A stretch of 22,000 nt of DNA from Sphingomonas sp. CCH9-E2 (GCF_001557215.1 NZ_LSJM01000331.1:1-22000); one strand, 5' to 3'; positions 6,855-14,526 are shown, counted from the stretch's first letter. Translations and numbers: made by a program. The notes: generated by a model from the sequence alone, not told the origin.

Positions 6855-7892
6855 CTAGAACAGCCACGAATAGGGAAAGGGCTGGACCCGGCGGCAGCGG
6901 ACGCACCGGTAGGCGTCTGCGAGCACGAGCCGGGCTGCATTGTGCGGCGTCAGCGAGAACGGATGCTCGCACACCGCGCAGCGATATCCGCGCACATTGT
7001 CCATCTGGGCAAGGGCATAGCCCTCATTCTCGCCGCCCTCGACGAAGTAGAGGCCGAGTATCGAACGGACCTCGAACGCCCGGTGCGCCCCGGCATCCAT
7101 GGCCCGCATCCGATCGAAAAGGCCGACAATGACATGCGACAGGTACAGCATCAGCTGCGGAAGCACCGCATAGAGCAGCTCGTACAGGTCGTCGTCGTTA
7201 TGGTTCTTGAAGATGAAGTTGAAATTCTCCGGCTCGGTCCGCAATTCGGCATGCTTCGCGGTGACGAGATGGACCGCGTGCTGGAACAGTCCGTACAGGC
7301 CGTATGGGTTGTTCCGCTTGAACAGGGCTTCGTGCACGAATGACGCGGTCAGCACATTCGCGATCGGGAGCGTCGCGAGCGTCGTTTCCAGGATGGCCAG
7401 GCGCTGGCTCGCCATCGCGCGCGATATGACCGCATCGCCGTCCTCCGCCGTAAATGCCGCGTAGAAGGCGTCCTCATCGCCAAGCATCCAGGACAGGTAC
7501 ATCAGATTGTCGGTAAGCGGCTTGCGCAGGAGATTGTGGGCCACGACGACCTTGCGCTTCTCCATGCAGCGCAGCGCCTCGTAGAGGTGGTGCAGGCAGT
7601 CCGACACCATCGCCATGGTGACGGTGTTGAGGATCACCCGGCGTGCCTCGTCGGGATAGCCGGTAGCGCGCATGGCCTCGATCGGGCTCGTCCTGGCGAT
7701 CTTCGTGAAGTTCCGGTTCTCGACCTTGCTGCGGAATTTGACGGTGACGATGTGCGCCCGGGCCGCCTCGTACTCCGCGAGCAACCGCACGCATTCGTCA
7801 TGGAGGAAGAAGCAATATTCATGCGCGAGCCGCAGATCCCGTGGGATCCAGCGCAAGCGGTTGCGCGGTACTTTGTGGATGCTGGAAGCCAT
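6855..7892 (-). CDS. Helical protein with C-terminal zinc ribbon, unknown function
   Basis: This 345-residue protein is mostly alpha-helical. Its middle (VVVAHNLLRKPLTDNLMYLSW, about residues 115–135, given here as the HNLLRKPL and NLMYLSWML motifs) resembles the helix bundles of DUF5677/AbiV-like HEPN proteins; an R-x5-H (Arg113, His119) lies there, but it is not a canonical HEPN catalytic motif. The C-terminus carries two CxxC pairs (Cys305/308 and Cys330/333), a zinc ribbon, followed by an aromatic end (FPYSWLF). No signal peptide is present. It starts 5 bases after the stop of the upstream nuclease-like gene, so the two are surely co-transcribed and probably act together. I do not recognise a named family; an antiphage or toxin role is an inference from context. 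Confidence 0.75.
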   Translation of the reverse strand: MASSIHKVPRNRLRWIPRDLRLAHEYCFFLHDECVRLLAEYEAARAHIVTVKFRSKVENRNFTKIARTSPIEAMRATGYPDEARRVILNTVTMAMVSDCLHHLYEALRCMEKRKVVVAHNLLRKPLTDNLMYLSWMLGDEDAFYAAFTAEDGDAVISRAMASQRLAILETTLATLPIANVLTASFVHEALFKRNNPYGLYGLFQHAVHLVTAKHAELRTEPENFNFIFKNHNDDDLYELLYAVLPQLMLYLSHVIVGLFDRMRAMDAGAHRAFEVRSILGLYFVEGGENEGYALAQMDNVRGYRCAVCEHPFSLTPHNAARLVLADAYRCVRCRRVQPFPYSWLF

Positions 7893-7897
7893 GATGC

Positions 7898-10189
7898 TCA
7901 GCCGGCTGCGCCCGAGGGCTCCACGGGCACCCGGATCGGCGCGGCATAGGCATAGGGAAGATCCCAGCGTTCGAGCATGCGCGCGAAGGCGACGCAGCGT
8001 CGGGTCTTCGCTTGCTCCATCGCGTCGTCGGCGAGCAGCACCATCCGGTCGAGCACATCCTCTTCGTGCGCCCTGGGAAAAACATGGAACACCGCGACGG
8101 CGTTCCCGCAGGCGCCCCGTGCGACCAGCGCACCCGGACGGTCCGGATCGGGACCGATGTCGCTGACCTGCTCGGCCAGTTCCTCAAGCGCCTCCTCGAC
8201 GCATTCATCCGAGCCCGGGGGTATCGCGTCGAGCAGCGCAAGACCCATCGTCGTCCAGCTCGGTGTGCCGCGCGAGCGCAGGCGGTCAAGGATGGCAGCG
8301 ATATAGGGCTCCACCGCCGGGCGCGGCTTCGGGCCGTCCCGGCCAATGCCGCGCCCCACATAGTAGCGATCGATCGCCTGCGACATCCCGCTGAATATGC
8401 CCTTGTGCGTCCCGGCCTCGATCTCGGGCAGTTCCAGTCCGCACACCAGATAGGTACCGAGATAGTCCAGCTCATCACCGAAGATCGGCACCTTGCCCTG
8501 GAACCGCTCCCGCTTCGCGAGATAGTGGAGGAAGTATAGCGGGTCATCGAGGATATGCGCGCACGTGCAGAGGTCGGCGATCCCCATGGTCGGAGGAAGC
8601 TCGACATCGTCCGGAACCAGCCCGGTCCGCTTGAGCTCGGACTGGGCAGACGCCAGTGCCGAGAAATCGTCCAAGGTGGCCGAGACGCGGATAATCGTGT
8701 CGATCCGGGCAGGCGGGAGTCCGAGGCCCAGTCCGTCCGCGACCGCGAGCGCTTCCGGCTGCCCGTCCCTGGCCGCCAGGAGGATGTCCCGCAAGCGTGC
8801 CGACTGCACCGCCGGATCGACGATCAGCTTCTGCACATGCTTGCGCACGGAATCCGGCGCACCGCGCAAACCGCTAGGCGTCAGTGCGCCGGACTTGGCT
8901 TCGGCGATGAGCACCACCCGGTCGATCACGGCGATCAGATCCGTCTCGTAGCGAACACCTTCCCAATACCATTCCGCATTGGGCAACAGCGTCGCCGAAG
9001 GAAGAACCTCCTCGATGACCCGCTTCATCTCCTCCTCGAGATACAGGGTTCGCCGCTTCTCCAGCGCCTTGGTGATTCCGGCCTCGGCGATGAGGGTGCG
9101 CAAGATCGCCGGCAGAAAGCTGACAAGCGATTGCGGCGCGAAGAAGAGGAAGTCGTCATCGACCCGGACGGCAGGCTTCAGCCACACCGGGTTCGAAAGG
9201 AAAAGATGCTCCTTGTCGTGTTCGCGCAACGCGCCGGGACACAGGCCGAGCGCCGCGAACACCCTGGTGACCAGCGTCACCGGTTTGTCGAGCCGCTCCG
9301 CGATCACGCCCGGCTCGACACGCATCTCCATGACCAGCCAGCGATCGGCATGGCTCAGCAGCATCGTCCTCAGGTGACGAAGCGGCATCCGCTTCGGGAG
9401 CGAGGCAAGGAAGGCGTCCGGATCGCCCCGGACGCCCTCGTAGCGCGCGAAGAAATCATGGACGATCGCCTTGCGGGTGCGCCCGCGGAAGATGTCCTTC
9501 AGGAGCACGAACCGCCCACCGAGCCGCTCCTGATGGAGGGCGACGAGCGCTTCGGCGATATCGACGAGATCGCTGGCGCTATATCCATGATGCGCTGCGA
9601 AAGCGGCGTCCAACGGCGCGTGCAGCGCCCGGACAATTCGCACCATGTCGTCGTAATAGCCCCAGTTGCGCACCATCTGGGTGTGATCGCGCATCCGCTC
9701 CTGCAACCCTATGCTGACCAGGCGGTCGAGATCGTCGCCCAGATCTTCGAGCTGGATCATCCGTCGCCGATGGAAGGCCGTCGCAAGCGCACTGACTGCG
9801 TCGATCGCTGCCTGGATTTGCCGATTGCTCGCCGGCTCGCGACCCCATTCCCAGCGTTCAAGGGTGAGCAGCAGCGCCTGGAGCAGTTCGATATGATGCT
9901 GTTCGATTCCCTCGATGAGCCCCTTGGTCGAAATCATGTCCGGACCGGCCGGCTGGCTCATCCCCCAGCACGCGATCGTGGCGATGACATGGGGTGGATA
10001 GGCTTCGCGGAAGACGGCAAGGATGGCCTCGATGTGCCCGGGGAATGCCGCCGCCGCCTTCCTGGCCTCATCGAGCGAGAGAGCCCGGTGCGCATCGCGA
10101 TCAATGTCGGAACCCTTGACCTCCCGAACCACCATGCCGGGCCGGTCCGAGTACATCTCGCCCAAATTACCCGCGGCCGATCCCTTCAA
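7898..10189 (-). CDS. Large PD-(D/E)XK nuclease-like (NERD-like) protein
   Basis: This protein of about 760 residues has long helical N- and C-terminal regions around a restriction-endonuclease-like core at about residues 380–470. Asp417 in RYETDLIAVID and Glu430-Ala-Lys432 in VLIAEAKSG form the D…ExK metal-binding motif, preceded by a helix with Glu pairs (YLEEEMKRVIEEV). This arrangement is that of NERD-type and other PD-(D/E)XK domains that act on DNA. No helicase or ATPase motif is visible. The start is uncertain: TTG 10189 has GGAG 7 bases upstream, while ATG 10156 (MYSDRPG) has no good site; ATG 10135 is also possible. It heads a two-gene operon with the zinc-ribbon protein. Its location between DUF2958 and FseA genes of an ICE is a typical cargo site. 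Nuclease activity is inferred. Confidence 0.78.
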   Translation of the reverse strand: MKGSAAGNLGEMYSDRPGMVVREVKGSDIDRDAHRALSLDEARKAAAAFPGHIEAILAVFREAYPPHVIATIACWGMSQPAGPDMISTKGLIEGIEQHHIELLQALLLTLERWEWGREPASNRQIQAAIDAVSALATAFHRRRMIQLEDLGDDLDRLVSIGLQERMRDHTQMVRNWGYYDDMVRIVRALHAPLDAAFAAHHGYSASDLVDIAEALVALHQERLGGRFVLLKDIFRGRTRKAIVHDFFARYEGVRGDPDAFLASLPKRMPLRHLRTMLLSHADRWLVMEMRVEPGVIAERLDKPVTLVTRVFAALGLCPGALREHDKEHLFLSNPVWLKPAVRVDDDFLFFAPQSLVSFLPAILRTLIAEAGITKALEKRRTLYLEEEMKRVIEEVLPSATLLPNAEWYWEGVRYETDLIAVIDRVVLIAEAKSGALTPSGLRGAPDSVRKHVQKLIVDPAVQSARLRDILLAARDGQPEALAVADGLGLGLPPARIDTIIRVSATLDDFSALASAQSELKRTGLVPDDVELPPTMGIADLCTCAHILDDPLYFLHYLAKRERFQGKVPIFGDELDYLGTYLVCGLELPEIEAGTHKGIFSGMSQAIDRYYVGRGIGRDGPKPRPAVEPYIAAILDRLRSRGTPSWTTMGLALLDAIPPGSDECVEEALEELAEQVSDIGPDPDRPGALVARGACGNAVAVFHVFPRAHEEDVLDRMVLLADDAMEQAKTRRCVAFARMLERWDLPYAYAAPIRVPVEPSGAAG

Positions 10190-10395
10190 TTCCGGTCTCC
10201 GATTGCTCGGAACGAAGATAGAACATCTCGCGGTGTCAGGCTAGCTCCGTTCCTCACCCCAACGGTCAGGGTTCGATCGCGCGACCACGATCAACGGAAT
10301 ACACCGTCCCAGTCCCACCAGCCGATCGTCACCGCCAGGCCGAGACCCGCAAGGCGGGGCTCGGTGGCCGGCCGCAGGCGGCCATAGAGCGGCGG

Positions 10396-10415
10396 TCGCA
10401 CGGCAGGCCGTGCGA
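10396..10415. repeat. 20-bp perfect inverted repeat after fseA-like gene
   Basis: The arms are TCGCACGGC (10396–10404) and its complement (10407–10415), separated by AG. It begins 12 bases past the stop of the FseA-like gene on the minus strand. It could be a Rho-assisted terminator hairpin; no T-tract follows. The rest of 10190–10426 shows nothing else I can support apart from the expected promoter of the nuclease-like operon. Confidence 0.45.
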
Positions 10416-10426
10416 GGCGCCACCCC

Positions 10427-11207
10427 TTAATCGCGCCGCATCAGCGAGCGATAGCCGCCCCCGGCCAGCCGCCGCGCGTCCGCAGCCAGGCGCCGCACTC
10501 GGGACCGGATCGAATCGGAGCGCCGATCCCCATCGCCGCGCCCCGCCGCATCGCCGAACAATATGCGGGCAATCTCGCGCTGGTTCGCCCCGGCCTGGAC
10601 CGCATCATGGACGCGCAGCGCGAGAATCCAGCGCGCCACCCGCCGGTCGGGCGGATAGAGCGAGCGGGAAAAGCGGCGATTGCGGCACAGATCGATCAGC
10701 CGCCGCAGCGGCAGGATCCGGGCTCCGGCGGACGCAACGCCCTTCAGCCGATATTCGAGCAGCACGGGGTCACCGCCGGCCAGGCTGCCCTGCTCGATGT
10801 CGAGCCGGATGCGATGCCAGCCGTCCGAGAGCACCGCATGCTCGCCGTGCGGGTCGCGCACGAGCGTCAGCCACGGTGCCAGCAACGCCGGATCGATCGC
10901 GTCGGGATCGCCGCGCCCGATCGGGCTGGCGATGACGCGCAGCGTGCCCGGATCGAAATCGGCATGCCAGATGATCCGCGCGTCCGGGGCTTCGACCTCC
11001 GGGCGCTCGGCGAAAGTGAATCCCCCAGGAGAGGGGATCATCCCCCGACCCGAGGCCCGGCACGTCCGTGCCGCGCGTCGCGCTGCTCGCGCGGGTGTAC
11101 CAGGCGATATAGCCGGGATCGCGGCGCAGCCATTCCCACATCAGCCCGGCCCGATCGACGCCGCGCAGCCGCGCATAGTCACGCGCATCGCGCCAGTCCC
11201 GCGCCAC
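10427..11207 (-). CDS. fseA: FseA-like ICE excision activator made by +1 programmed frameshift (DUF6499-like + DUF2285)
   Basis: Two frames encode one protein. Frame 0 starts at GTG 11207 and gives the DWRDARDY…LDRAGLAW-type N-terminal domain (here VDRAGLMWEWLRRDPGYIAWY). The +1 frame gives the DUF2285 domain (LSDGWHRIRLDIEQG, LPLRRLIDL, ALRVHDAVQAGANQREIA), ending at TAA 10427–10429. Family proteins read WG(L/I)HFAERP across the junction, and that is restored exactly if tRNA-Phe slips from UUU (11015–11013) to UUC (11014–11012). The fusion is 65 + 194 = 259 residues; without a shift, frame 0 would end at 10770 as a 145-residue product. In ICEMlSym(R7A), msi172 and msi171 are fused by the same UUU-to-UUC slip to give FseA, which activates rdfS and is itself under TraR quorum control. 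Here an rdfS-like gene (1074–1316) and luxR/luxI neighbours complete the parallel. A sequencing error or mutation is the alternative. Confidence 0.85.
11010..11018 (-). promoter_or_regulatory. +1 frameshift site CAC-UUU-CGC
   Basis: Frame-0 codons are CAC (11018–11016), TTT (11015–11013) and CGC (11012–11010). A one-base forward slip of Phe-tRNA onto TTC leads into GCC GAG CGC (Ala-Glu-Arg) of the DUF2285 frame. The sequence shows that both frames are open across the site and that the fused peptide fits the family; actual slippage is inferred from the published FseA precedent. Confidence 0.75.
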
Positions 11208-11314
11208 CCGCTCAGCCCGATTTCGTCATGTGGAGAAACAATGAAGCTGGCGCGAAATCCGATCGCTCCGAAATGGAGGATCGAACCGCACCAGACCATG
11301 CCGAATATATCGAC

Positions 11315-11343
11315 AATATAAACTTGACTCGCTTGCCCTCCAA
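11315..11343 (-). promoter_or_regulatory. Candidate promoter for fseA-like gene
   Basis: On the minus strand TTGGAG (11343–11338) and TATATT (11320–11315) are separated by 17 bases, placing transcription start near 11308, about 100 bases before GTG 11207. On the opposite strand TTGACT (11324–11329) could be a −35 for luxR, with only a poor −10 near 11349. The two divergent promoters would overlap in this AT-rich patch. An ATGCCGA half-site lies at 11298–11304. Confidence 0.45.
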
Positions 11344-11426
11344 GTCTCTGTAGATGCGCTGATTTGTCTGCCTGTTGCCTCGCGACGGTGTGAGAAGCCG
11401 CCGCCCGGCCCGAAAGAGCATGAAAG

Positions 11427-11444
11427 GTCGATCAGAGGATCGAC
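11427..11444. repeat. 18-bp inverted repeat upstream of luxR
   Basis: GTCGATC (11427–11433) and GATCGAC (11438–11444) are perfect 7-bp arms around AGAG. It lies 40 bases before the preferred luxR ATG and would form a small hairpin in the luxR leader, or serve as an operator. The role is unknown. Confidence 0.4.
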
Positions 11445-11483
11445 GGCAGCTTGAGATGCCGCCGCTGGTCGATTGGACGCCCG

Positions 11484-12230
11484 ATGGGCATGCACGATAT
11501 GGGGCCGTTCCTCCGGGAGCTCGAAGCCGCGACGAGCCCGGACGACCTGGCGCTCGCGATGGTCGAGATCTGCGCGATACTCGGGTTCGAGTATTTCGCG
11601 CTGACCCATCATGTCGACATCCCGAGCGCGACCGGTACCGACATCCGGCTGCACAACTACCCCGCACGCTGGGCGGACTATTATGACGCGCAGGCGCTCG
11701 GCGTGTCCGATCCCGTGCACCGGGCAAGCCATGTGACCAGCCGCGGCTTCCCATGGTCGCGGATGCACGACATGATCACGCTGACGCCGGGCGACCGGCG
11801 GGTGCTCATGCTCGGCGCGGAGCAGGGGATCGGCGACGGGTTCACGGTGCCGGCCAATGTACCCGGCGAGACCCTCGGTTCCTGCTCCTTCGCCAATGGC
11901 GCCGGCCGGCCCTTGCCCGAGGCGATGCTGCCGCTGGCACAGCTTGCGGGCCTGTTCGCGTTCGAGGGCGCACGGCGACTGTGGTCGACGCGCAAGATCG
12001 ACGAGGCGGCGGCGCCGGTGCTGACCGACCGGCAACGCGACTGCATCCTGTGGGCGGCGCGCGGCAAGGGCGACTGGGAGATCAGCCGCATCCTTGGAGT
12101 CAGCGAGGAGACCGTAGCGCGCCATATCAAGCAGGCGTGCGAACGATACGGCGTACACAAACGGACATTGGTGGCGATCCGGGCGCTGTTCGACGGAACG
12201 CTCACCTTCACCGATATCTTCAAACGCTGA
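11484..12230 (+). CDS. luxR: LuxR-family quorum-sensing regulator
   Basis: This 248-residue acyl-homoserine-lactone (AHL) receptor and activator has an N-terminal autoinducer-binding domain carrying the family residues Trp63 and Tyr67 (RWADYYD), Asp76-Pro77 (VSDPVH), Trp91 (GFPWS) and Gly117. The C-terminal LuxR/FixJ HTH spans about residues 178–240 (LTDRQRDCILWAARGK, EISRILGVSEETVARHIKQA). All key ligand-contact positions are kept, so it should bind an AHL and is not a solo of altered specificity. The start is uncertain: ATG 11484 or 11490 are preferred; TTG 11451 is also in frame, and none has a strong ribosome-binding site. luxI follows after 78 bases. It is divergent from the FseA-like gene, as expected if it is the element's TraR counterpart. 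Confidence 0.93.
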   Translation: MGMHDMGPFLRELEAATSPDDLALAMVEICAILGFEYFALTHHVDIPSATGTDIRLHNYPARWADYYDAQALGVSDPVHRASHVTSRGFPWSRMHDMITLTPGDRRVLMLGAEQGIGDGFTVPANVPGETLGSCSFANGAGRPLPEAMLPLAQLAGLFAFEGARRLWSTRKIDEAAAPVLTDRQRDCILWAARGKGDWEISRILGVSEETVARHIKQACERYGVHKRTLVAIRALFDGTLTFTDIFKR

Positions 12231-12308
12231 CTATACCCCTTTTCCGGCATATCCCGCCGGCCGGCTAATCGCGACCCTTGGTCTCCCGACGATCAAGGAG
12301 CCACGACC

Positions 12309-12929
12309 ATGTTGCACGCGATGGGAGCTGCAAACCGCCCGGTGTCGGACAAGGTGATGCGCGGGATGTTCGCGGCGCGGAAGCAGGTGTTCGTCGATCT
12401 CCTGAAATGGGACGTCCCCGTCCTCGGCGGCGCCTATGAGATCGACCAGTTCGACGACGCGCACGCGCATTATCTGGTGCTCGCCGACCGCGACGGCGGT
12501 CATCTCGGATCGGCGCGGCTGCTGCCGACGACGCGGCCGCATATCCTCGACAGCTTCTATCCCGAGCTGTGCGAAGCGGCGCCGCCGAGCGGCCCCGACA
12601 TCTTCGAAGTGACCCGGTTCTGCCTCGACCGGAGCCTGAGCGCGCGCGAGCGCCGCGGCGTGCGCGACACGCTGGTGACGGCGCTGGCCGATCATGCGCT
12701 CGCCCATGGCATCGCCCGCTATAGCGCCATCGCCGAGATGGGGTGGCTGCAGCAGATTCTCGCCTTTGGCTGGCGGTGCTGTCCGCTCGGCCTGCCGGTG
12801 ACGATCGGCGGCAAGATGCTCGGCGCGCTCGCCATCGAGATCGAGCCCGATACGCCGCGCAAGCTCGCCGCGGCGGGCATTGTCCCGCTCCCGGCGCTGC
12901 TGGGCGGCGACACGCTCGCCGCGGCCTGA
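12309..12929 (+). CDS. luxI: LuxI-family acyl-homoserine-lactone synthase
   Basis: This 206-residue AHL synthase joins an acyl chain to S-adenosylmethionine to make the diffusible signal. The conserved residues of the family are present: Arg24 and Phe28 (ARKQVF), Trp34 (KWDVP), Asp46 and Asp49 (YEIDQFDD), Arg70 (GSARLLPTT), Phe83, Glu100 and Arg103 (IFEVTRFC). The residue before Arg-containing FEVTR is the usual position; acyl-chain length cannot be told from sequence alone. ATG 12309 is preceded by AAGGAG (12295–12300). The PhyH gene starts 20 bases after its stop, so the two are co-transcribed. The luxR–luxI–phyH order is, as I recall, a recurrent topology in Sphingomonadaceae. It is expected to activate its own expression with LuxR. 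Confidence 0.95.
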   Translation: MLHAMGAANRPVSDKVMRGMFAARKQVFVDLLKWDVPVLGGAYEIDQFDDAHAHYLVLADRDGGHLGSARLLPTTRPHILDSFYPELCEAAPPSGPDIFEVTRFCLDRSLSARERRGVRDTLVTALADHALAHGIARYSAIAEMGWLQQILAFGWRCCPLGLPVTIGGKMLGALAIEIEPDTPRKLAAAGIVPLPALLGGDTLAAA

Positions 12930-12949
12930 GACGCGCAAGGAGACCCGCT

Positions 12950-13828
12950 ATGGACCGCAACCCGATGCTGGCGGCCGCGATCGACCAGACCCGCGCCAGG
13001 CTCGCGCGCGACGGCTGGTGTGTCCTGCGCGCCGCGCTGCCGCCCGAGACGATCGCGGCGCTCGATGCCGACCTCGCCCCGGCGTTCGCGCAGACACCCT
13101 TCTGCCAGGGTAGTTTCTATGGCGAGACGACGAAGCGGTTCGGGCGCCTGCTGGCGCGCTCGGAGCGCATGGCGGCGCTGGTCCAGCACGCGGTGGTGCA
13201 GGGTGTGGTCGAAGCGATCCTCGCGCCGTGGTGCGACTGCATCCAGCTCAATGTCGCCCAGGCGATCGCGATCCATCCCGAGGCGCCCGCGCAAATACCG
13301 CATCGCGACCAGGATATGTGGCGGGGGCCGGTCGGCGAGATCGAATATCTCGTCAACGTGATCTGGCCGCTGACGCCGTTCCGGGCCGAGAATGGCGCGA
13401 CGCTGGTCTGGTCGAACACGCACGGCGCCGCCGCGCTCGATCCGCCGCCGACCTCAGCGGGGATCGCTGCCGAGATGGAGCCCGGCGACGCGCTGCTGTT
13501 TCTCGGCTCGGCCTTGCATGGGGCCGGCGCCAACCGCACCACCGGGGTCCGGCGCGGGCTGGTGGTCGGCTATTCGCTGGGCTGGCTCAAGCCCTATGAG
13601 AGCCAGATGCTCGCCTATCCGCCCGATGTCGCGCGCGCATTCCCGCCCGGGCTGGCCGCTTTAGCCGGCTATCGCCAGCACCGGCCCAATCTCGGCAATT
13701 ATGAAGGCCAGTGCCCGTCGGTCCTGCTCGCCGGCACGGCGGACACGCCACGCGCCGCCATCGATGCGCTGCGCCCCGACCAGCGCGACCAGGTCGAGGC
13801 GTTCCGCCGCAGCCAGACCGAACCATGA
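12950..13828 (+). CDS. PhyH-family Fe(II)/2-oxoglutarate dioxygenase
   Basis: This 292-residue cupin-fold oxygenase of the phytanoyl-CoA dioxygenase family carries the iron ligands His118-x-Asp120 (IPHRDQDMW) and distal His190 (GSALHGAG), followed by Asn194 and the 2-oxoglutarate-binding Arg201/202 (TTGVRRG). It should hydroxylate a small-molecule or peptide substrate using 2-oxoglutarate and oxygen. ATG 12950 follows AAGGAG with a 7-base spacer. It sits 20 bases after luxI and overlaps gntR by 4 bases (ATGA). PhyH genes recur beside luxI in sphingomonads, which favours a role in AHL structure or turnover. Because the same strand continues into a lasso-peptide cluster, a role as tailoring enzyme for the peptide cannot be excluded. 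Confidence 0.9.
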   Translation: MDRNPMLAAAIDQTRARLARDGWCVLRAALPPETIAALDADLAPAFAQTPFCQGSFYGETTKRFGRLLARSERMAALVQHAVVQGVVEAILAPWCDCIQLNVAQAIAIHPEAPAQIPHRDQDMWRGPVGEIEYLVNVIWPLTPFRAENGATLVWSNTHGAAALDPPPTSAGIAAEMEPGDALLFLGSALHGAGANRTTGVRRGLVVGYSLGWLKPYESQMLAYPPDVARAFPPGLAALAGYRQHRPNLGNYEGQCPSVLLAGTADTPRAAIDALRPDQRDQVEAFRRSQTEP

Positions 13829-14427
13829 ATTCGGGCCAGACTTCGGAGCGCGTCTATGAGACGCTCAAGGGCCAGCTGCTGCGCGGCGTGTTCCATCCAG
13901 GCGAGCGGCTCGATCCGGCGATGCTGTCGGTTGCGCTCAGCAGCAGCGTCACGCCGGTCCGCGATGCGCTCAACCAGTTGACCGGCGAGGGGCTGGTCGA
14001 GACGCGTACCGGCGAAGGCTTCCACCGGCCGCACCTCACGGCACCGGACCTGCAGGATCTCTATCGCTGGGCGGAACAGGTCATGACGCTTGCCGTGCGC
14101 GGATGGCCGCGGGATAGCGCGCGCGGGGACGTCGACGCGCCGCCCGGTCTCGACGGCGCGGAGCGGGCGGCGGCACTCTTCCTCGAGATCGGGCGGCGTT
14201 CCGGCAATCTCGAACATGGGCGCGCGATCGCCGCGATCAATGATCGCCTGCATGCGGTGCGCATGGTGGAAGCGCTGGCGCTGGGCGACGACGCCACCGA
14301 GATGGACGCGATCGCGGCGTGCCTCGAGAGCGATCGACGCATGTTGCTGCGCCTTGTGGGCGGCTATTTCCGCCGGCGTGCCCGGCTGGCGCACGAGATC
14401 GTGCGCGCCGCCTATCGCGAGGCCTGA
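13825..14427 (+). CDS. GntR-family transcriptional regulator
   Basis: This 200-residue regulator has an N-terminal GntR winged helix (residues 8–70: ERVYETLKGQLLRGVFHPG, LSVALSSSVTPVRDALNQL, GLVETRTGEGFHRP) and a short all-helical C-terminal domain related to FCD but lacking its clear metal-binding histidines. Its ATG overlaps the stop of the dioxygenase gene (ATGA, 13825–13828), so it is translationally coupled to the quorum-sensing operon. GntR-type regulators are known companions of proteobacterial lasso-peptide clusters with an isopeptidase and TonB receptor, and the lasso precursor begins 135 bases downstream. It may therefore control the lasso promoter, perhaps at the repeat 14456–14475. 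The effector is unknown. Confidence 0.9.
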   Translation: MNSGQTSERVYETLKGQLLRGVFHPGERLDPAMLSVALSSSVTPVRDALNQLTGEGLVETRTGEGFHRPHLTAPDLQDLYRWAEQVMTLAVRGWPRDSARGDVDAPPGLDGAERAAALFLEIGRRSGNLEHGRAIAAINDRLHAVRMVEALALGDDATEMDAIAACLESDRRMLLRLVGGYFRRRARLAHEIVRAAYREA

Positions 14428-14455
14428 AGGCGCACATCCCGCAAAGGCGCGGGGC

Positions 14456-14475
14456 ATGCCGAAAACAATCGGCAT
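14456..14475. promoter_or_regulatory. Lux-box-like 20-bp inverted repeat upstream of lasso precursor
   Basis: The perfect inverted repeat ATGCCGAAAACAATCGGCAT has 7-bp arms and a 6-base centre. It has the length of a lux/tra box and lies about 88 bases before the lasso precursor, next to an AT-rich promoter patch. No T-tract follows, arguing against a terminator for gntR. Binding by LuxR or by the GntR protein are the two candidates. Confidence 0.55.
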
Positions 14476-14491
14476 ATATTCTCAGTATAAA
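14463..14491 (+). promoter_or_regulatory. Candidate promoter of the lasso operon
   Basis: TATAAA (14486–14491) is the best −10 hexamer in an AT-rich island within GC-rich DNA. The position 17 bases upstream (14463–14468, AAACAA) is a poor −35 and coincides with the centre of the 20-bp inverted repeat, which would suit an activator-dependent promoter. Confidence 0.4.
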
Positions 14492-14526
14492 ATTCGGATA
14501 GCGAACCCCCGCACCTAGCCTGTCTC

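Noticed and set aside
8555..10387. 610-codon plus-strand open frame opposite the nuclease-like gene
   Set aside because: Composition is typical of an antisense shadow (Arg/His/Gln-rich); the minus-strand frame has a recognisable D…ExK core and operon spacing.
10241..10423. 60-codon minus-strand frame downstream of fseA as a QseM-like antiactivator
   Set aside because: Its sequence is Arg/Ala/Pro-rich without helical pattern or ribosome-binding site, and it overlaps a hairpin; no QseM or QseC counterpart was found in the window.
10427..11207. DUF2285 gene as a frameshifted pseudogene
   Set aside because: The only disruption sits exactly at a UUU-C site where the FseA family is known to frameshift, and both halves are otherwise well kept.
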